DNA of 64,000 nucleotides, from assembly GCF_016808335.1 (NCBI RefSeq), contig NC_053142.1:45923674-45987673 (forward strand). The letters are read 5' to 3'. Of the stretch, positions 34,751 to 45,328 are shown piece after piece. Each line of letters starts with the position of its first letter. Positions within the stretch are counted from its first letter, which is position 1. The notes under the pieces are model-generated. The model worked only from the letters and a program-made list of their open reading frames with translations, made no database searches and was not told where the DNA came from. The translations under genes and the position numbers were made by a program. This DNA comes from Panicum virgatum (taxonomy: Eukaryota > Streptophyta > Magnoliopsida > Poales > Poaceae).

Positions 34751-34839
34751 TTCTTAATCGAGTGATTCGTAAGCTTAGAAGTTGGCACAACTGCCACCAA
34801 CAAAGTACTAGCTGAAGCTTAATTTGCTCTATTTTTTTA

Positions 34840-35173
34840 GGCCTTATTTAGTTGCTTGTGTAAACTTTTTGAAATGGATTTTTTTTACATTTGAAGTATT
34901 AAATATAGACTAATTATAGAACTCGTCTGTAAACTACGAGACAAATTTATTAAGACTATTTAATCCATCATTACCACATAGTTACTATAGCAATTACCGT
35001 AGCAATTTAGTGTCTGATCATGGTCTAATTAGGCTCGTTAGATTCGTCTCGTAATTTACAATCAAACTATGCAATTAGTTTTTTATTTCATGTAGGTTTA
35101 ATACTTCATTCATGTAAGATTCTTATTCGATGGGATAGTTTTGAAATTTCGAATTTTGCAACTAAACAAGGCC
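34840..35173. mobile_element. MITE with GGCCTTGTTTAGTTG-type termini
   Basis: A 334-bp element with terminal inverted repeats GGCCTTATTTAGTTGC (left) and GCAACTAAACAAGGCC (right). Flanks are TTA on the left and TCA on the right, compatible with a mutated 3-bp TWA duplication. It has internal palindromic segments (ACGAGAC / GTCTCGT) and no coding capacity. Confidence 0.8.
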
Positions 35174-35494
35174 TCATTTTGAATGTTATGTCATCAATTA
35201 CCTTCTGTTCATATTCAGATTTACTTGGACACGATAATGTTTCACTGTTTTCTTCAGTGTTGTTCAGGCTTTTAATTTGACGGGTTGCCTGTCGTCAGCG
35301 GCAACTTACCGCAACGGTAGTAGAAGGTTGTGGATCGGCAAATTCACAGCTCCGGGTGAAACCGAGAAAGAGCAAAGCGCGTTGTTTTACTGGTCAGCGA
35401 GCACAACAACCATCGGGCTGCTTACAGTGCAAATGGTGTCACTCATGTTATTCAACCTCAGGTTCTTCTCCGTCAGGCTCAGGCGGCTAGCAGC
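35174..35494. other. 3' flank of the defensin-like gene
   Basis: Non-coding; it would contain the 3' UTR of the minus-strand gene that ends at 35495. No TE was recognised here. Confidence 0.5.
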
Positions 35495-35849
35495 CTAGCA
35501 CGGCTTGATGCAGAAGCAGTAAGGGGGGAGGAAGCCCCTGCACCTGCCGCCGGTGAAGCCCTCGTTCCTGCGCAGGCAGGCGTCCGCGCACTCGCGCCAC
35601 TTGAGGCACGGCCCGCACCACTTGGCGTTGAACACCAGGCAATCCCCCGCCTGCACCGGCGCCTCCATCTCTGCAGCAGCACGGTCGCAGATCGACGCGC
35701 AGCAACGGTAAGCCCCCAAAGCATCAGCATATGGATCGCACGGATTCATGCTACAAGTGTAAGTCTTGGTGCTTGCACGTACCGGTGGCCACGACGAGCA
35801 GGAGCAGCAGGAAGATGGCCGCGGGGAGCTTCTTCCGTGAAGGATCCAT
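35495..35849 (-). CDS. Defensin-like secreted cysteine-rich peptide (two exons)
   Basis: Exon 1 is 35849-35783 and exon 2 is 35670-35495, with a 112-bp GT-AG intron and phase-1 junction (ACC G/AG ATG). The 80-aa product starts MDPSRKK, has a leucine-rich signal peptide (about residues 8-22), and ends CFCIKPC. Exon 2 carries the plant defensin pattern GPC, C-x3-C, GFTGGRCRGF (gamma-core) and C-x-C-x3-C, so a secreted antimicrobial or signalling peptide with the cysteine-stabilised alpha-beta fold is expected. It has nine cysteines rather than eight. The extra one precedes GPC and creates WCGPC. An intron between signal peptide and mature domain is normal for defensins. The start was chosen because it gives the signal peptide in frame. 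A TATA-like run lies near 36030-36045. Confidence 0.85.
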
Positions 35850-36239
35850 TTGCTTGTTCGGGTGTTGTTGAAGAAAGGTGATCTCGGCAAATGGATGAAG
35901 GAAAGCTGGGCAAGGGCGCGAGAGCACGGGCAAGGGAGAGCGTGGCTGATGACAAGTTCATCTGATATGAGATTGAGAGAGCAGCAAAGTATTGAACAGG
36001 AAGACTAGGCCAAAGGGAGGAGAGACTCGTATATTTTAGTATATCCTTTTTAGGAACAATTATATCTCTTCTTTGAGAAATGATAGAGAGTATGCTTCGA
36101 ACCTACGGGGAGGGGAATTAATTAGAAACTTGGCAGGATCTCTTTGTGGGGGTGGTGTGCCCATTTGAATCTAACTTTCATCACAACATGATTCCAATAT
36201 CTCTATCACTACTCATATTTCTATATCTATTGCTTAAAA
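35850..36239. promoter_or_regulatory. Upstream region of the defensin-like gene
   Basis: Contains the 5' UTR and an A/T-rich TATA-like patch (about 36030-36045 on the minus strand) some 190 bp before the ATG. No specific regulatory motif could be assigned. The MITE at 36240 bounds it. Confidence 0.4.
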
Positions 36240-36761
36240 AAAGTCTAATTTACACCCTCAAACTATCACAAAAGTCTATTTTTCAACCTTCAACTACAAA
36301 ACCAGATAACAAAGACCATTCAGTTGTTAAAACTGAGTAAATTTGGCCCCTTAGGTTAGGTGATTTTCCATTTTGTGGGAATTAAAATATTCCAATTTAA
36401 CTAAAAAATTCATAAAAAATCATTTTAGATCTAAAAAATACGAAATGGTTATCAAAAGTTTCTAAAAATGTAACCTATCTATTGGCATGATACTTTTCAG
36501 ATATCCAGATCAATAGTAGATAGTTTACTTTTTATAAAAATTTTAGTTCTAGTTTCATATTTTTCTGATTTAAAATGAATTAATTTTGATTTTTTAGATC
36601 TAATTAGATTTTTATTTTTTAAAATATAAAGCCACATTGAAAACCACACAGAGACCAAATTTATCCGATTTCGATAGTTGGGTGGTCTATGTTAGCCTAT
36701 TTTGTAATTGAAGGTTGAAAATTGAACTTTTGCAATATTTCAAAGATAATTCAAACTTTTT
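36240..36761. mobile_element. MITE, probably MULE-derived (522 bp)
   Basis: A long imperfect inverted repeat: AAAGTCTAATTTACACC and CAAAAGTCTATTTTTCAACC on the left are mirrored by GGTTGAAAATTGAACTTTTG on the right. Candidate 9-bp flanks TGCTTAAAA and ATCTTAAAA match at 7 of 9. The termini resemble those of the MITE at 48485. Confidence 0.6.
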
Positions 36762-37359
36762 ATCTTAAAAGAGAACATAGCGAAGGGGAAGCTGGTGGCT
36801 TGTCTATGGCTGGGATACCACCATTCTTCACCTCTCTCTATCTCAAGCCTCTCTCCTCGGTCTCTCCCACACTGTTAGTCTGTAAGTCTGTACGAGTACG
36901 ATACTCATACGCATTCCTTGTTTATTATTTTTCTCAATAACGAGGCCATTTTGACCCTCCAACTAATTAATATCCAAGTTTGTTTTTGCATCCAATTCGA
37001 AACCAGGAACATTTCACCTCGAAAACTATTTTCGATGTGAAAAGCCATTTTTGATTTTCATGTTGGATAGCCAAAAAAAATAGACAGCCTCCTTTTTCAT
37101 AATGGATATTCTTTTAAGAGGCTGACAAGTGGGCTTTCAGTACTCCTTGGGAAAATCCAGGACTTTGCTAGAAACAATGCAAGGCCAGTCTGCTGTTGCA
37201 TTTCAAAAAAAATTGCAAAACCAAGCCCAAGCATGGAGCCGGGCGCATTCAGCTGGCCCAATTGAATTCGGAAAACAGAAGGACAGACAAAGAAAGGCTC
37301 TCTGAGCTTCATCAAAAGAATGGCAAAAGCAAAGTCGCAAAGCAAACAAGAAGTACTGC
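36762..37359. other. Intergenic sequence between defensin-like and EF-hand genes
   Basis: No gene recognised. The short minus-strand frame at 37097-37345 has no family resemblance and lies just beyond the polyadenylation signal of the EF-hand gene. Confidence 0.45.
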
Positions 37360-37365
37360 TTTATT
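37360..37365 (-). terminator. Polyadenylation signal AATAAA
   Basis: Minus-strand AATAAA 224 bp downstream of the stop codon of the EF-hand gene, in an AT-rich context. It is the likely 3' end signal of that gene. Confidence 0.55.
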
Positions 37366-37588
37366 GTTCACTTCCTAAATTGCACATGACGAAGACAATC
37401 CACAGGATCTGAACCCACACAGCTCCGCACCCAGACCATAATAAATCACATCAGATGTTTGTTTGATCACAGCATCGCTCGAACAAGTCGAAAGCAGAGG
37501 ATTCCTGCAGTAGCGTTGTCGCCTGCTGCAGCTCAGCCTACGGCAGGCCGCAGGCACATAACGGCGCGCTGCTGCTTCGATTCGCGAG

Positions 37589-40500
37589 TCACTCGACGCC
37601 CTCGGAGGATTTCTGCACCAGCACGACCCCCAGGGTGATGGCCGAGGCGTAGAGCGCGTTGGGCATCTTGCGCACCACCTTGCCCACGCCGGGGACGCCC
37701 TCGGTCGCCCGCTTGGTCGCCATCGCCCGCGCCGGCGCGGCCACCAGCGTGATCACGAGCTTGAGGCTGATGGAGCACAGCGAGTCCGCCGTCAGCTTCC
37801 GGATGAACTCCGCGAACTCCTCGCGGTCCAGGAGGCCGTCCAGGTTCACGTCGTACTCCTGCACATTTCAGAAACCAAGACTGTACTAAGACTGATAACA
37901 CTGATGCGATGCGGAATTTGTGAGGAAAATTTTAAGCTTCAACTGCGAACCACTGACTCACTGGAAACGGGTAGCACTGTTCTAATATTTCTCGATTCTA
38001 TGTTGATGTGTCCTAGGCTTCCTAGAAAAGCTGCTGGCACTAGAATTAAGGTGGCTAAAGTATACACTAAACACAGGAACCAAGAGCACTTTGCTTTCAG
38101 TGCAAGGAACAGCTGGAAGAACACGATATTCGATTGACCATGCTGAACTGAACCAACAAAATTAAACGGGAGGGAGGGCAGAGGAGGGGACTGTGATTAC
38201 ATCCATCATTGCCTTGAGCTTCTCCTTGGACGGGGGATCATGGTGCGGCCCCGGCAAGTACTTGTTGATATCACTGCCCAACAAGAACAAAACCAATCAC
38301 AAATAGGAAAAAAAACTGCATAGTACTTGTAGACGCAGAGGACCGGGATGATTGGATCGGCTGGTACTTGTAGACGCAGAGGACGGCGATGTAGACCTCC
38401 TCGAAGGTGAGGGCCTCCTCGCGCTTCTGGGCGTCCTCCGTCAGGCGGTCGAACACCTTGTCGGTATTCTTCCGCACCTGCCGCTCCTTCCACCGCCGCC
38501 CTGCACCAATAAGATTCGTCCTTCATCTCCAAGAACACGACCGCTCACGAGTCCGGACCGATTGCTGCGATTGAATAAGATTGTTAGTTTCTCCACCGGG
38601 CCAGTCCAACGACTGGGCCAACCTTGACTCACGTCCTGATCGGGGACGCCCAGGCCAAGATGAGGCTGGTGGGTCCTCGTCGCGTAGCCCTATAAAATGT
38701 AGGTGGGGATTAGAGGCTTAGGTCACGAGGTTTGCCGCCGCTACAGTTCCCACCGTCCTAAACCCTAACCCGATTTAGAGGGAAGAGCTGCTGCGGCGGG
38801 AAGCGCCACCAGCGACGCACCATCGCCGTCGACCATGCCACTGTCCTCGCAGGACGTCACCACCACTGGCACCGGCACTGCAACTTCTACATCGCCCGTC
38901 GCTGCTTGTGCGCAGCCTCCATCGACGAACGAGCTCGCGCTGGAGTCGTGGACAAGGTATGTTATACAGAATTGAAATCCCGCCGATCTACTCTTAAAGG
39001 TCCCAAAGATGCTAACAATGGTATCAAGAGCCTACTCTAGCGAGTAGATTGAGATGGGGAAAGGTGGATTCGACCACGAATCGAAAGAATAAAGAAATCT
39101 CGAATCGGAAGATTCAAAGAAAGATAACCCTAGAAAGAACGGGGAGGCGACAGAGCTCACCTGGGCCTCACTGCCGGCCATGGAGGCGCGGGAAAGATCA
39201 CCCAGAGGCGCCGGATCTCTGGAGCACTACCGCCGTCGCGCGGACAGGCGAACTCGAGCCGCTGCTCGGCGCGTGGGCTTGGGCACCGCAGCAAGGCCGC
39301 TCGATGGCGGCGCACTCGCGCGAGGGCGAATGCGTACGCCGGCGAGTGGGCCTGCGGCGGCGTCGCCGCCACACCCCTGTCCGGCCATTCCTGGCGGCCG
39401 CCCCTCCGTTGCCGCCTCCGTGCGCGCCGTGGTAAAGCAGAGAAGGAAGAGATGGAACAGCGCAGGGAAAAGGGGCCGGCTGGACTGGATCCAGCGGCGG
39501 CGTCCCTCGCCGGCGCCGACGACCAAGGTGGCCGGTCGCCATAGGCGGTAGGGATGAAAACGGTCGGGAACGGTCGGGAAACCCCTCTGACCACTTCTGT
39601 TACCATATTTTTTATGCGGGAACGGGAACGGGAATGCCGGTCGGGAAAACGAAATCGAGATTACGGGATTCCGAAAGCGATACATTTCGATCGGTAACAT
39701 TTCGGTAACGGTCGGGAAACGATAATTCAAATCGGAAACACCAACATCGTATAACCAGTTGAACCATTCAACTTAACACCTCAGCTTGCTCGGATGAATG
39801 AGTTCAAGAAAAAAGGTGACCGGTTCATGTAGGCACAGTCAAAAGAAGAAAAGGAAGAAACAATTAAACAAAAAAGAAATGTATAAATGGTTGGCCTTTT
39901 GAGGTGCGTAGTGCCCAGCAACTCATAAAATGAATGGCCCATGCGGCCCACTGCGCACGGCAGCAGCAAAGCAAGCGCCACCACGCGAGGCATACTGCAT
40001 GCACCTCTCAGCTTTAGTACCACTTGTCTTAGGCAGCTAGGAGGGATTCAACTCCTGCGCTATATAACTCCCAGTCCCAATACGCGCAAGTGCACTCCGT
40101 CGGGTGCCCCTGTGCCTGGTGTGGGCTGGGCCAAATAGAATAGAGTTTGGTTTATGGGCTCCAATAAAAATTTGTTTGTAAATACGGGAAAATATCGCAG
40201 GAATATTCCTGGTTAAATATGAGAACCGGTAAAACGGTTAGGAAAATCCCTGAACTGATTCCGTTCCTGATTTCGCCGGTTTTCCCGATTTCTTTCCCGG
40301 TTTGGTTCTCATATTTAATCGGGAATATTCTTGCGGTATTTTTCCGTATTTACAAGTAAATTTTTATTTCAACTCATAAACTGAACTCTATTTGGTTCTC
40401 ATATTTAACCGGGAATATTCCTGCGGTATTTTCCCGTATTTGCAAGCAAATTTTTATTTCAGCCCATAAACCGAACTCTATTTAACCGGGAATATTCCTG

Positions 40501-43500
40501 TGGTATTTTCTTTCCCGGTTTTCTGTATTTCTTGTTGAAATGGTATTTGGATGGGAAAATCGGTATACGGTGCCGGTCGGGACGGGATTTTCCCATCCCG
40601 TTTTCAACCCTAATAGGCGGTGGCTGCCGTGCGGCTCAGAGAAAGGGAGGAGAGAAGGGCGAGCTAGGGTTGCGGGGGAGCCGGCCGTCGCCGGTTTTGA
40701 TCCCGCGAGAATGGCGGACGACCATTGGATTCAATCCGACGGCCGGGAGCGGCCGGCGCCCGAGCGGGCCGAATTGAGCCCAGGCGGGGGCGGGGTTTCC
40801 CGGCCCAGGCCCAGGTTGCGGCCTGGGCGCGGGGTGCGCGCCGCGCGCGAGCTGGGCCTTGGGCCATTTTCGGTCTGGGCCGAGCGAGGCGCTGAACCGG
40901 CCTGAGCAGGGCAAATTGTTTTATTTTTTTCAGAAGCATTTCTTCAAATGAATATTGACTAGTTTTGATCTCTATTCAAATTTGAACCAACGGGATAATT
41001 TGTTTTAGAGAACAATAAATTTTACAATGATATTGCTTCTGAATATTAGTATGTTTTACATATTTCTGTTGCAAAGTAAGAGTTTCATCCTCTATTTAAA
41101 TTAGAACCAACGAGATAATTTAAATAGAGGAGAAGAAAGATATTGGTTTGAAGTTAATTATAGTATTGTTATTTTCTGACCAACGTTGATGATAACAATA
41201 TTATAGTTTCATTATGATTTTAAGTTCAATGTTAAATCTCTGATCCTTTTGCATCAAAGTGATCAATTTTTCAGAGAAGAGAGAAAGACAAAGAAAAGCT
41301 TATGAAAGAAAGAAAAGCTCTCTGCTGCAATGAAGAAAGATAGACTCAGATGAGTTTTTCCCTGTGGGAAAAAGGAACCTTTAAGTTTAAGGTTAAGAAA
41401 AGCTTCCGCTGTTATAAGTCAAAGAAAGATTGTGTTGGCACCATTTTGCCATTGTAAGTGTCAAGTTGAACATTAGTTTGCTCTTAAAAGAAAAGAAATT
41501 TAAAGTTTATTATGATGTTGTCATTTTCTGACCAAAGTTGATGATGTCGATATTATAATTTTTTATTCTAGTCATGTGTTCTATTTCTGCCCAACGGTGA
41601 TATAGAATCGAAAGTAAAGGAAAATTGTATGTTTTAATTTTGACCAACATTAAATTAAGACATATAATTCTTCCCAAGTAGAGAGAAATTAACAGATAAA
41701 AGTTGATTCCGATCAACGCTACAGATAAAGTTTTGAGGTTACTCAGCTTTATAGTTGAGTTTACGAAAGAAAAGTGCTTGCGTCCATTTGACGCAACTGT
41801 TTCGAAAAGTCCTTGGTTTTTATCTCACTAAAGTTTTATTGATATTGTAATTTGTTAAATTTTCTGATTAAATTGGAACCAATGGGAAGATTTAATCAGA
41901 AAAAGGTATATATACATATTTTAGTCATTGTGACTAAAATTTTATCACTATAAAGTGTTTTCTTGTCCTTCAACAATAAAGTTAATGGTGACATAAGTCA
42001 CACGCATGTTCAATTTGACCAACGTTGAATTAAATATGTGTGTTAGCATAATTTTTGAATTTATTTATGAAATTATAGCATTGATTGTTACTAGTGCATT
42101 TAAAATTTTGTACCGCATGTCGAGAAAGGTTTTGGCACTTGTGCTATTCATATCTTGCATGGCAGGGAAAGTTTTTGTGATGACTCATGTGCTACTTGAG
42201 TATCACATAAAAGTAAAGAAGTCTGAGGGTGCTTTTAAAGTTACCCCAGCAATTCTCATGCACTACTATAGTGGCATGTTGGATAGTGACTTAAAAGAAT
42301 CGAAGGACAAAAAGAAAGTTGTATGCGAACCAAGATTGCAAGCACGACTTGCAAAAAGTATAGCAAAATGAAGAACTTGATGAGTTCTTGAAAGTGCAAC
42401 AAATCAAAAACTCTGAAGAGCTCTTGAAAAGGAACGAGGAAATGGTACTCCCATTATTTTGTATGACTTGATCATATGAATAAAGTTTATACCATATTTT
42501 GAGGGGGGAGAAAGATTATAAAGACAAGAAAGATTAAAATTTAGAGAGAATTTCCCCGCAAAGTTAAATGCGATGCATTTTTTAAAGCAAGAATGATCTA
42601 TTAAAGAAGAATATGACCGAAAAGGGAGTACAACGGTCATAACATTGATACCCCAGTTACGAAAATAAGTGAAATTCCTGGAGTTTTTTTAGCTCCAAAT
42701 AGGAAGAAAGATAGTTGATCCTTAAAGCAACCGAAAAGAAAGGGTTGTGCTTAAAGCACCCTACGAGGCATGTAAAGTCAAAACCCAATCAAAAGCTTGA
42801 AGATATTCCATCTTTACAATAGATGGGATAATCTGGGGGAGTAAAGTATGCCGACAACTAAAGTTTGAAGAGAAGTTAGACTGTATGTTCACTCCCATAA
42901 TTCAAACTAGCACTTAATTGTCTCAACATATGTGTTGGCATTGTATGAATGGCAGAAAGATGTCATGAGACCTAAAAGTTCCAAATTTATTTTGGAACAT
43001 AGAATAAGTTCCTAATGGAGCCAAGCCAGTAGGCTATAATGGGTCTACAAGATTGAAACTGACTCCGGAGGAAACATGAAAAGTTACTAAGCGCGACTTG
43101 TGGCAAAAGATTTTATGCAAAGAAAAGAATAAATTATAATGAGACATTTTATGCAGTCTCATAAAAGGATTCTTTTAGAATCATAATGACAATTGGTGCA
43201 TACTACTTTAGGATTGCATCAGATGGATGTTGGAGCAATATCTTCTAACGGAGATTTGTAGTATATACATGACATAACCAAATGGTTTTTGTTGTGGAAA
43301 GAAAAGAACATCCAAATACCATCTGATGAAATCAGAATAGTGGTATCTAAAGTTTTATGAGAACAAAGAAAGTTTTGGGTTTTAAGTAAAGGTCAAGATG
43401 ACAAATTGCAAATATGCAAAGTTTAAAGATGGGAAATTCTTTTTCCCGAAAAGTCCAAAGAAGGTTATTATGACCTCTAATTTTGATAAGAATAATCTTG

Positions 43501-45081
43501 GTGAAGAGTCATTCGCTCTAGAAAAGGAAATTCACCGGGATAAAAGAAAAGGGGGTATCAGGAATATCGCAAAGAGCATACTTAGAAAAGAGTTCTAAAA
43601 GATATATAGTATGCATGCGAGTAAGGCTACACCTGTCCTATTGTCAAGGGTAATAGTTTTGGAATTTTCAGAATTCCAGGAACTGTTATATGATCGATCA
43701 AAAGAAAAAGGTTCCATGTGCTTCAGCTGTTGGAAGCAAAATTAGTGCTGAAAAGAATTTACCCTAACATAGCGCAAGTATCCGGGACATTTTGGCAGAA
43801 GTCCAGTCCCTAACATAGTGCTCAAAAGAATGGAGTCATAAAATGTTTTTGCAATTTTGTAAAATATTGTCAGCCTCATACTAAGTAAAAAAGGAACATG
43901 TACTCTCAAAAGGTTGTGAGTAAAAAGAATTAAGTTTTAGCGAGATGTTTAGTGAAGACCACAATAGTAGCTAACACTCGCGCTTGGAGTTTTATTGTGG
44001 AAAAGCTCCAAAAGCAAAATAGTTATGATATCGTGGGTCGTGTACCCAATGCTTAGCATGATATGAGGCTACATGACAGGCAAAATGGTTGAGGAAACCG
44101 TTACCCGGAATTGATAATGGTAGACAACAGCAGTATACCATTTGAATGTTTTCACTCCTATGGCAACATGTCAAGTGTGCTGCCAAACACTTTGACGGGG
44201 AGTTATATGTTGCAAAGGAGAAAATCCAGAATCATATGAAAGCATTGAGCATCAAAATATTGAGCAAGTGCTTGCGGATCCGCTTACCAAAGGCCTACCA
44301 CCCAAGTCGACATGGGTTTTACAGAAGGCCTATAATTTCTGGATTACTAAAGGGCCCAAAGAAAGGTTAAGGTCTTGTTTCAATACAGAAAGGTGTATTG
44401 TGGCTGTTAGTCTGACAGTGAGTGATAACTGTCATGACGAAGCACGCCCTACATACCAATCTGCAATGAGATGAGGACCAAGAGCAAAACAAGTAAAGAA
44501 AAAGTAAAGAGTTAAGTCTAAGTTGAATAGTTTAAAGTATAAAGGTGAGATCAAGGGGGAGAATGTTAGTTTGATCTCCACCGGACCAGTCCAACGACTG
44601 GGCCAACCTTGACTCGCGTCCTGATCGAGGATGCCCAGCCCAAGATGAGGCTGGTGGGCCCCCGTCACGTAGCCCTATAAAGTGGAGGTGGGGATTAGAG
44701 GCTTAGGTCACGAGGTTCGCCGCCGCTACAGTTCCCACCGTCCTAAACCCTAACCTGATCTAGAGGGAAGCGCTGCTGCGGCGGGAAGCGCCACCAGCGA
44801 CGCACCATTGCCGTCGACCATGCCACTGTCCTCGCAGGACGTCACCACCACCGGCACCGGCATTGCAACTTCTACATCGCCCGTCGCTGCCTGTGCGCAG
44901 CCTCCATCGACGAACGAGCTCGCGCTGGAGTTGTGAACAAGGTATGTTATACAGAATTGAAATCCCGCCGATCTACTCTTAGAAGTCCCAAAGATGCTAA
45001 CAAAGATGTGAACCGATCCATAGGGGGTAGGAGGGGAATACCTTGGAGTTTATCTTGGAGAGAGCCCCAGGCTTGCCCCAT
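37589..45081 (-). CDS. EF-hand membrane-associated protein, intron 1 expanded by a Copia element
   Basis: The four exons on the minus strand are 45081-45042, 38500-38368, 38273-38201 and 37858-37589, giving 171 aa. All junctions have GT-AG and keep frame (phases 1, 2, 0). The N-terminus MGQAWGSLQDKLQG has Gly2, so N-myristoylation is possible. Residues around 84-95 form one canonical EF-hand loop, DVNLDGLLDREE (ligands D1, N3, D5, D9, E12). The C-terminal part has two hydrophobic helices (LKLVITLVAAPA and ALYASAITLGVVLVQ) split by KRATEGVPGVGKVV. I recognise this as a plant-conserved small EF-hand protein of unknown function. Intron 1 is about 6.5 kb because of the Copia insertion; without it the intron would be about 110 bp. 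A 41-bp duplication repeats the exon 2 donor. A LINE lies 248 bp upstream of the ATG. The coding sequence itself is intact, so it may still be expressed. Confidence 0.82.
38327..38386. repeat. 41-bp tandem duplication across the exon 2 splice donor
   Basis: The 20-bp block ACTTGTAGACGCAGAGGACG (or its first 19 bases) occurs at about 38327 and again 41 bp away. On the gene strand it encodes the end of exon 2 plus the GTAC donor, so two identical donors exist. Use of the first (38367) keeps the frame; the second would shift it. Confidence 0.85.
38582..39017 (+). repeat. Copia 5' LTR
   Basis: 436 bp, TGTTAG...GCTAACA. It differs from the 3' LTR by roughly 4% by eye. Confidence 0.93.
39019..39032 (+). 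other. Copia primer-binding site
   Basis: TGGTATCAAGAGCC, one A longer than the standard TGGTATCAGAGC initiator tRNA-Met site, one base after the LTR. Confidence 0.8.
39549..40612. mobile_element. Ds-like non-autonomous hAT transposon (1064 bp)
   Basis: Terminal inverted repeats TAGGGATGAAAACGG (39549-39563) and CCGTTTTCAACCCTA (40598-40612) match at 14 of 15 positions, with a perfect 8-bp duplication ATAGGCGG (39541-39548 and 40613-40620). The end TAGGGATGAAA equals the maize Ac/Ds terminus, and AAACGG and CGGTCGGGA words crowd the sub-terminal regions as in Ac. No transposase is encoded. Internally a block at about 40134-40227 is repeated inverted at about 40304-40396 and 40397-40493. Confidence 0.92.
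41173..42030 (+). repeat. Dispersed leader repeats of the Copia element
   Basis: The word TTCTGACCAACGTTGAT and near variants recur at about 41174, 41525, 41585, 41636, 41705, 41870 and 42009 in otherwise AT-rich non-coding DNA. It closely resembles TTCTGGCCAAAGCTGAT, the repeat core in the element-sense strand at 22976-23325. Confidence 0.65.
43090..44375 (+). pseudogene. Decayed Copia reverse transcriptase/RNase H
   Basis: In-order remnants on the plus strand, in shifting frames: RLVAKGFMQR (about 43100), QMDVG.I.SNGDL (about 43220, from the family's QMDVKTAFLNGDL), EIHRDKRKGG (about 43530), SMHASKATPVPIVKG (about 43610), YMIDQKKKVPCASAVGS (about 43690), and the RNase H tail LADPLTKGLPPKSTW (44268-44312). 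These identify a Ty1/copia pol and give the element's orientation. Many stops and deletions make it non-functional. The catalytic YxDD block was not found intact. Confidence 0.75.
44552..44563 (+). other. Copia polypurine tract
   Basis: AAGGGGGAGAA lies immediately before the 3' LTR. Confidence 0.85.
44564..45002 (+). repeat. Copia 3' LTR
   Basis: 439 bp; begins TGTTAGTTTGATC and ends GCTAACA next to the TSD. In this copy the short open frame carries a TGA where the 5' LTR copy reads TGG (GAGTCGTGG against GAGTTGTGA, about 44928). Confidence 0.93.
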
Positions 45082-45328
45082 GGCCGACGGCGGAGGGCTT
45101 GATGGGGCTTTGGAAAAGGGGAACGGAAATAGAAGTATCTTGCTGGAGTGTGTGTGTGAGATTCTGGTTTACCAGATCCCTAATTACAAGATTCTGCTAC
45201 GAGTACCCAATATTTTGTACCCAGAGACACAGCCTCTGTTCACAATACTGACGTAATTATTGTGACAGTGACAATAATGAAAAATAGAGGGTGTAGCATT
45301 TTTTTCTCTCAACCAAGTATGGTATTGA

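Larger units (their letters stand above)
38582..45002 (+). mobile_element. Copia retrotransposon in intron 1 of the EF-hand gene
   Basis: LTRs 38582-39017 and 44564-45002, TSD AAGAT (38577-38581 and 45003-45007), a tRNA-Met-type primer site and a polypurine tract define a complete plus-oriented insertion. It is antisense to the host gene. The internal DNA has a GC-rich leader (split by a Ds-like element), an AT-rich stretch with repeated CTGACCAACGTTGAT words, and badly decayed Copia RT/RNase H coding sequence (about 43090-44375). Gag and integrase were not recognised. The LTR contains a short open frame starting ATGCCACTGTCCTCG. Confidence 0.93.

Noticed and set aside
39049..39551. GC-rich frames in the Copia leader as gag
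   Set aside because: No gag motif. Frames exist on both strands and the region corresponds to the GC-rich leader of the related element at 24200-24840.
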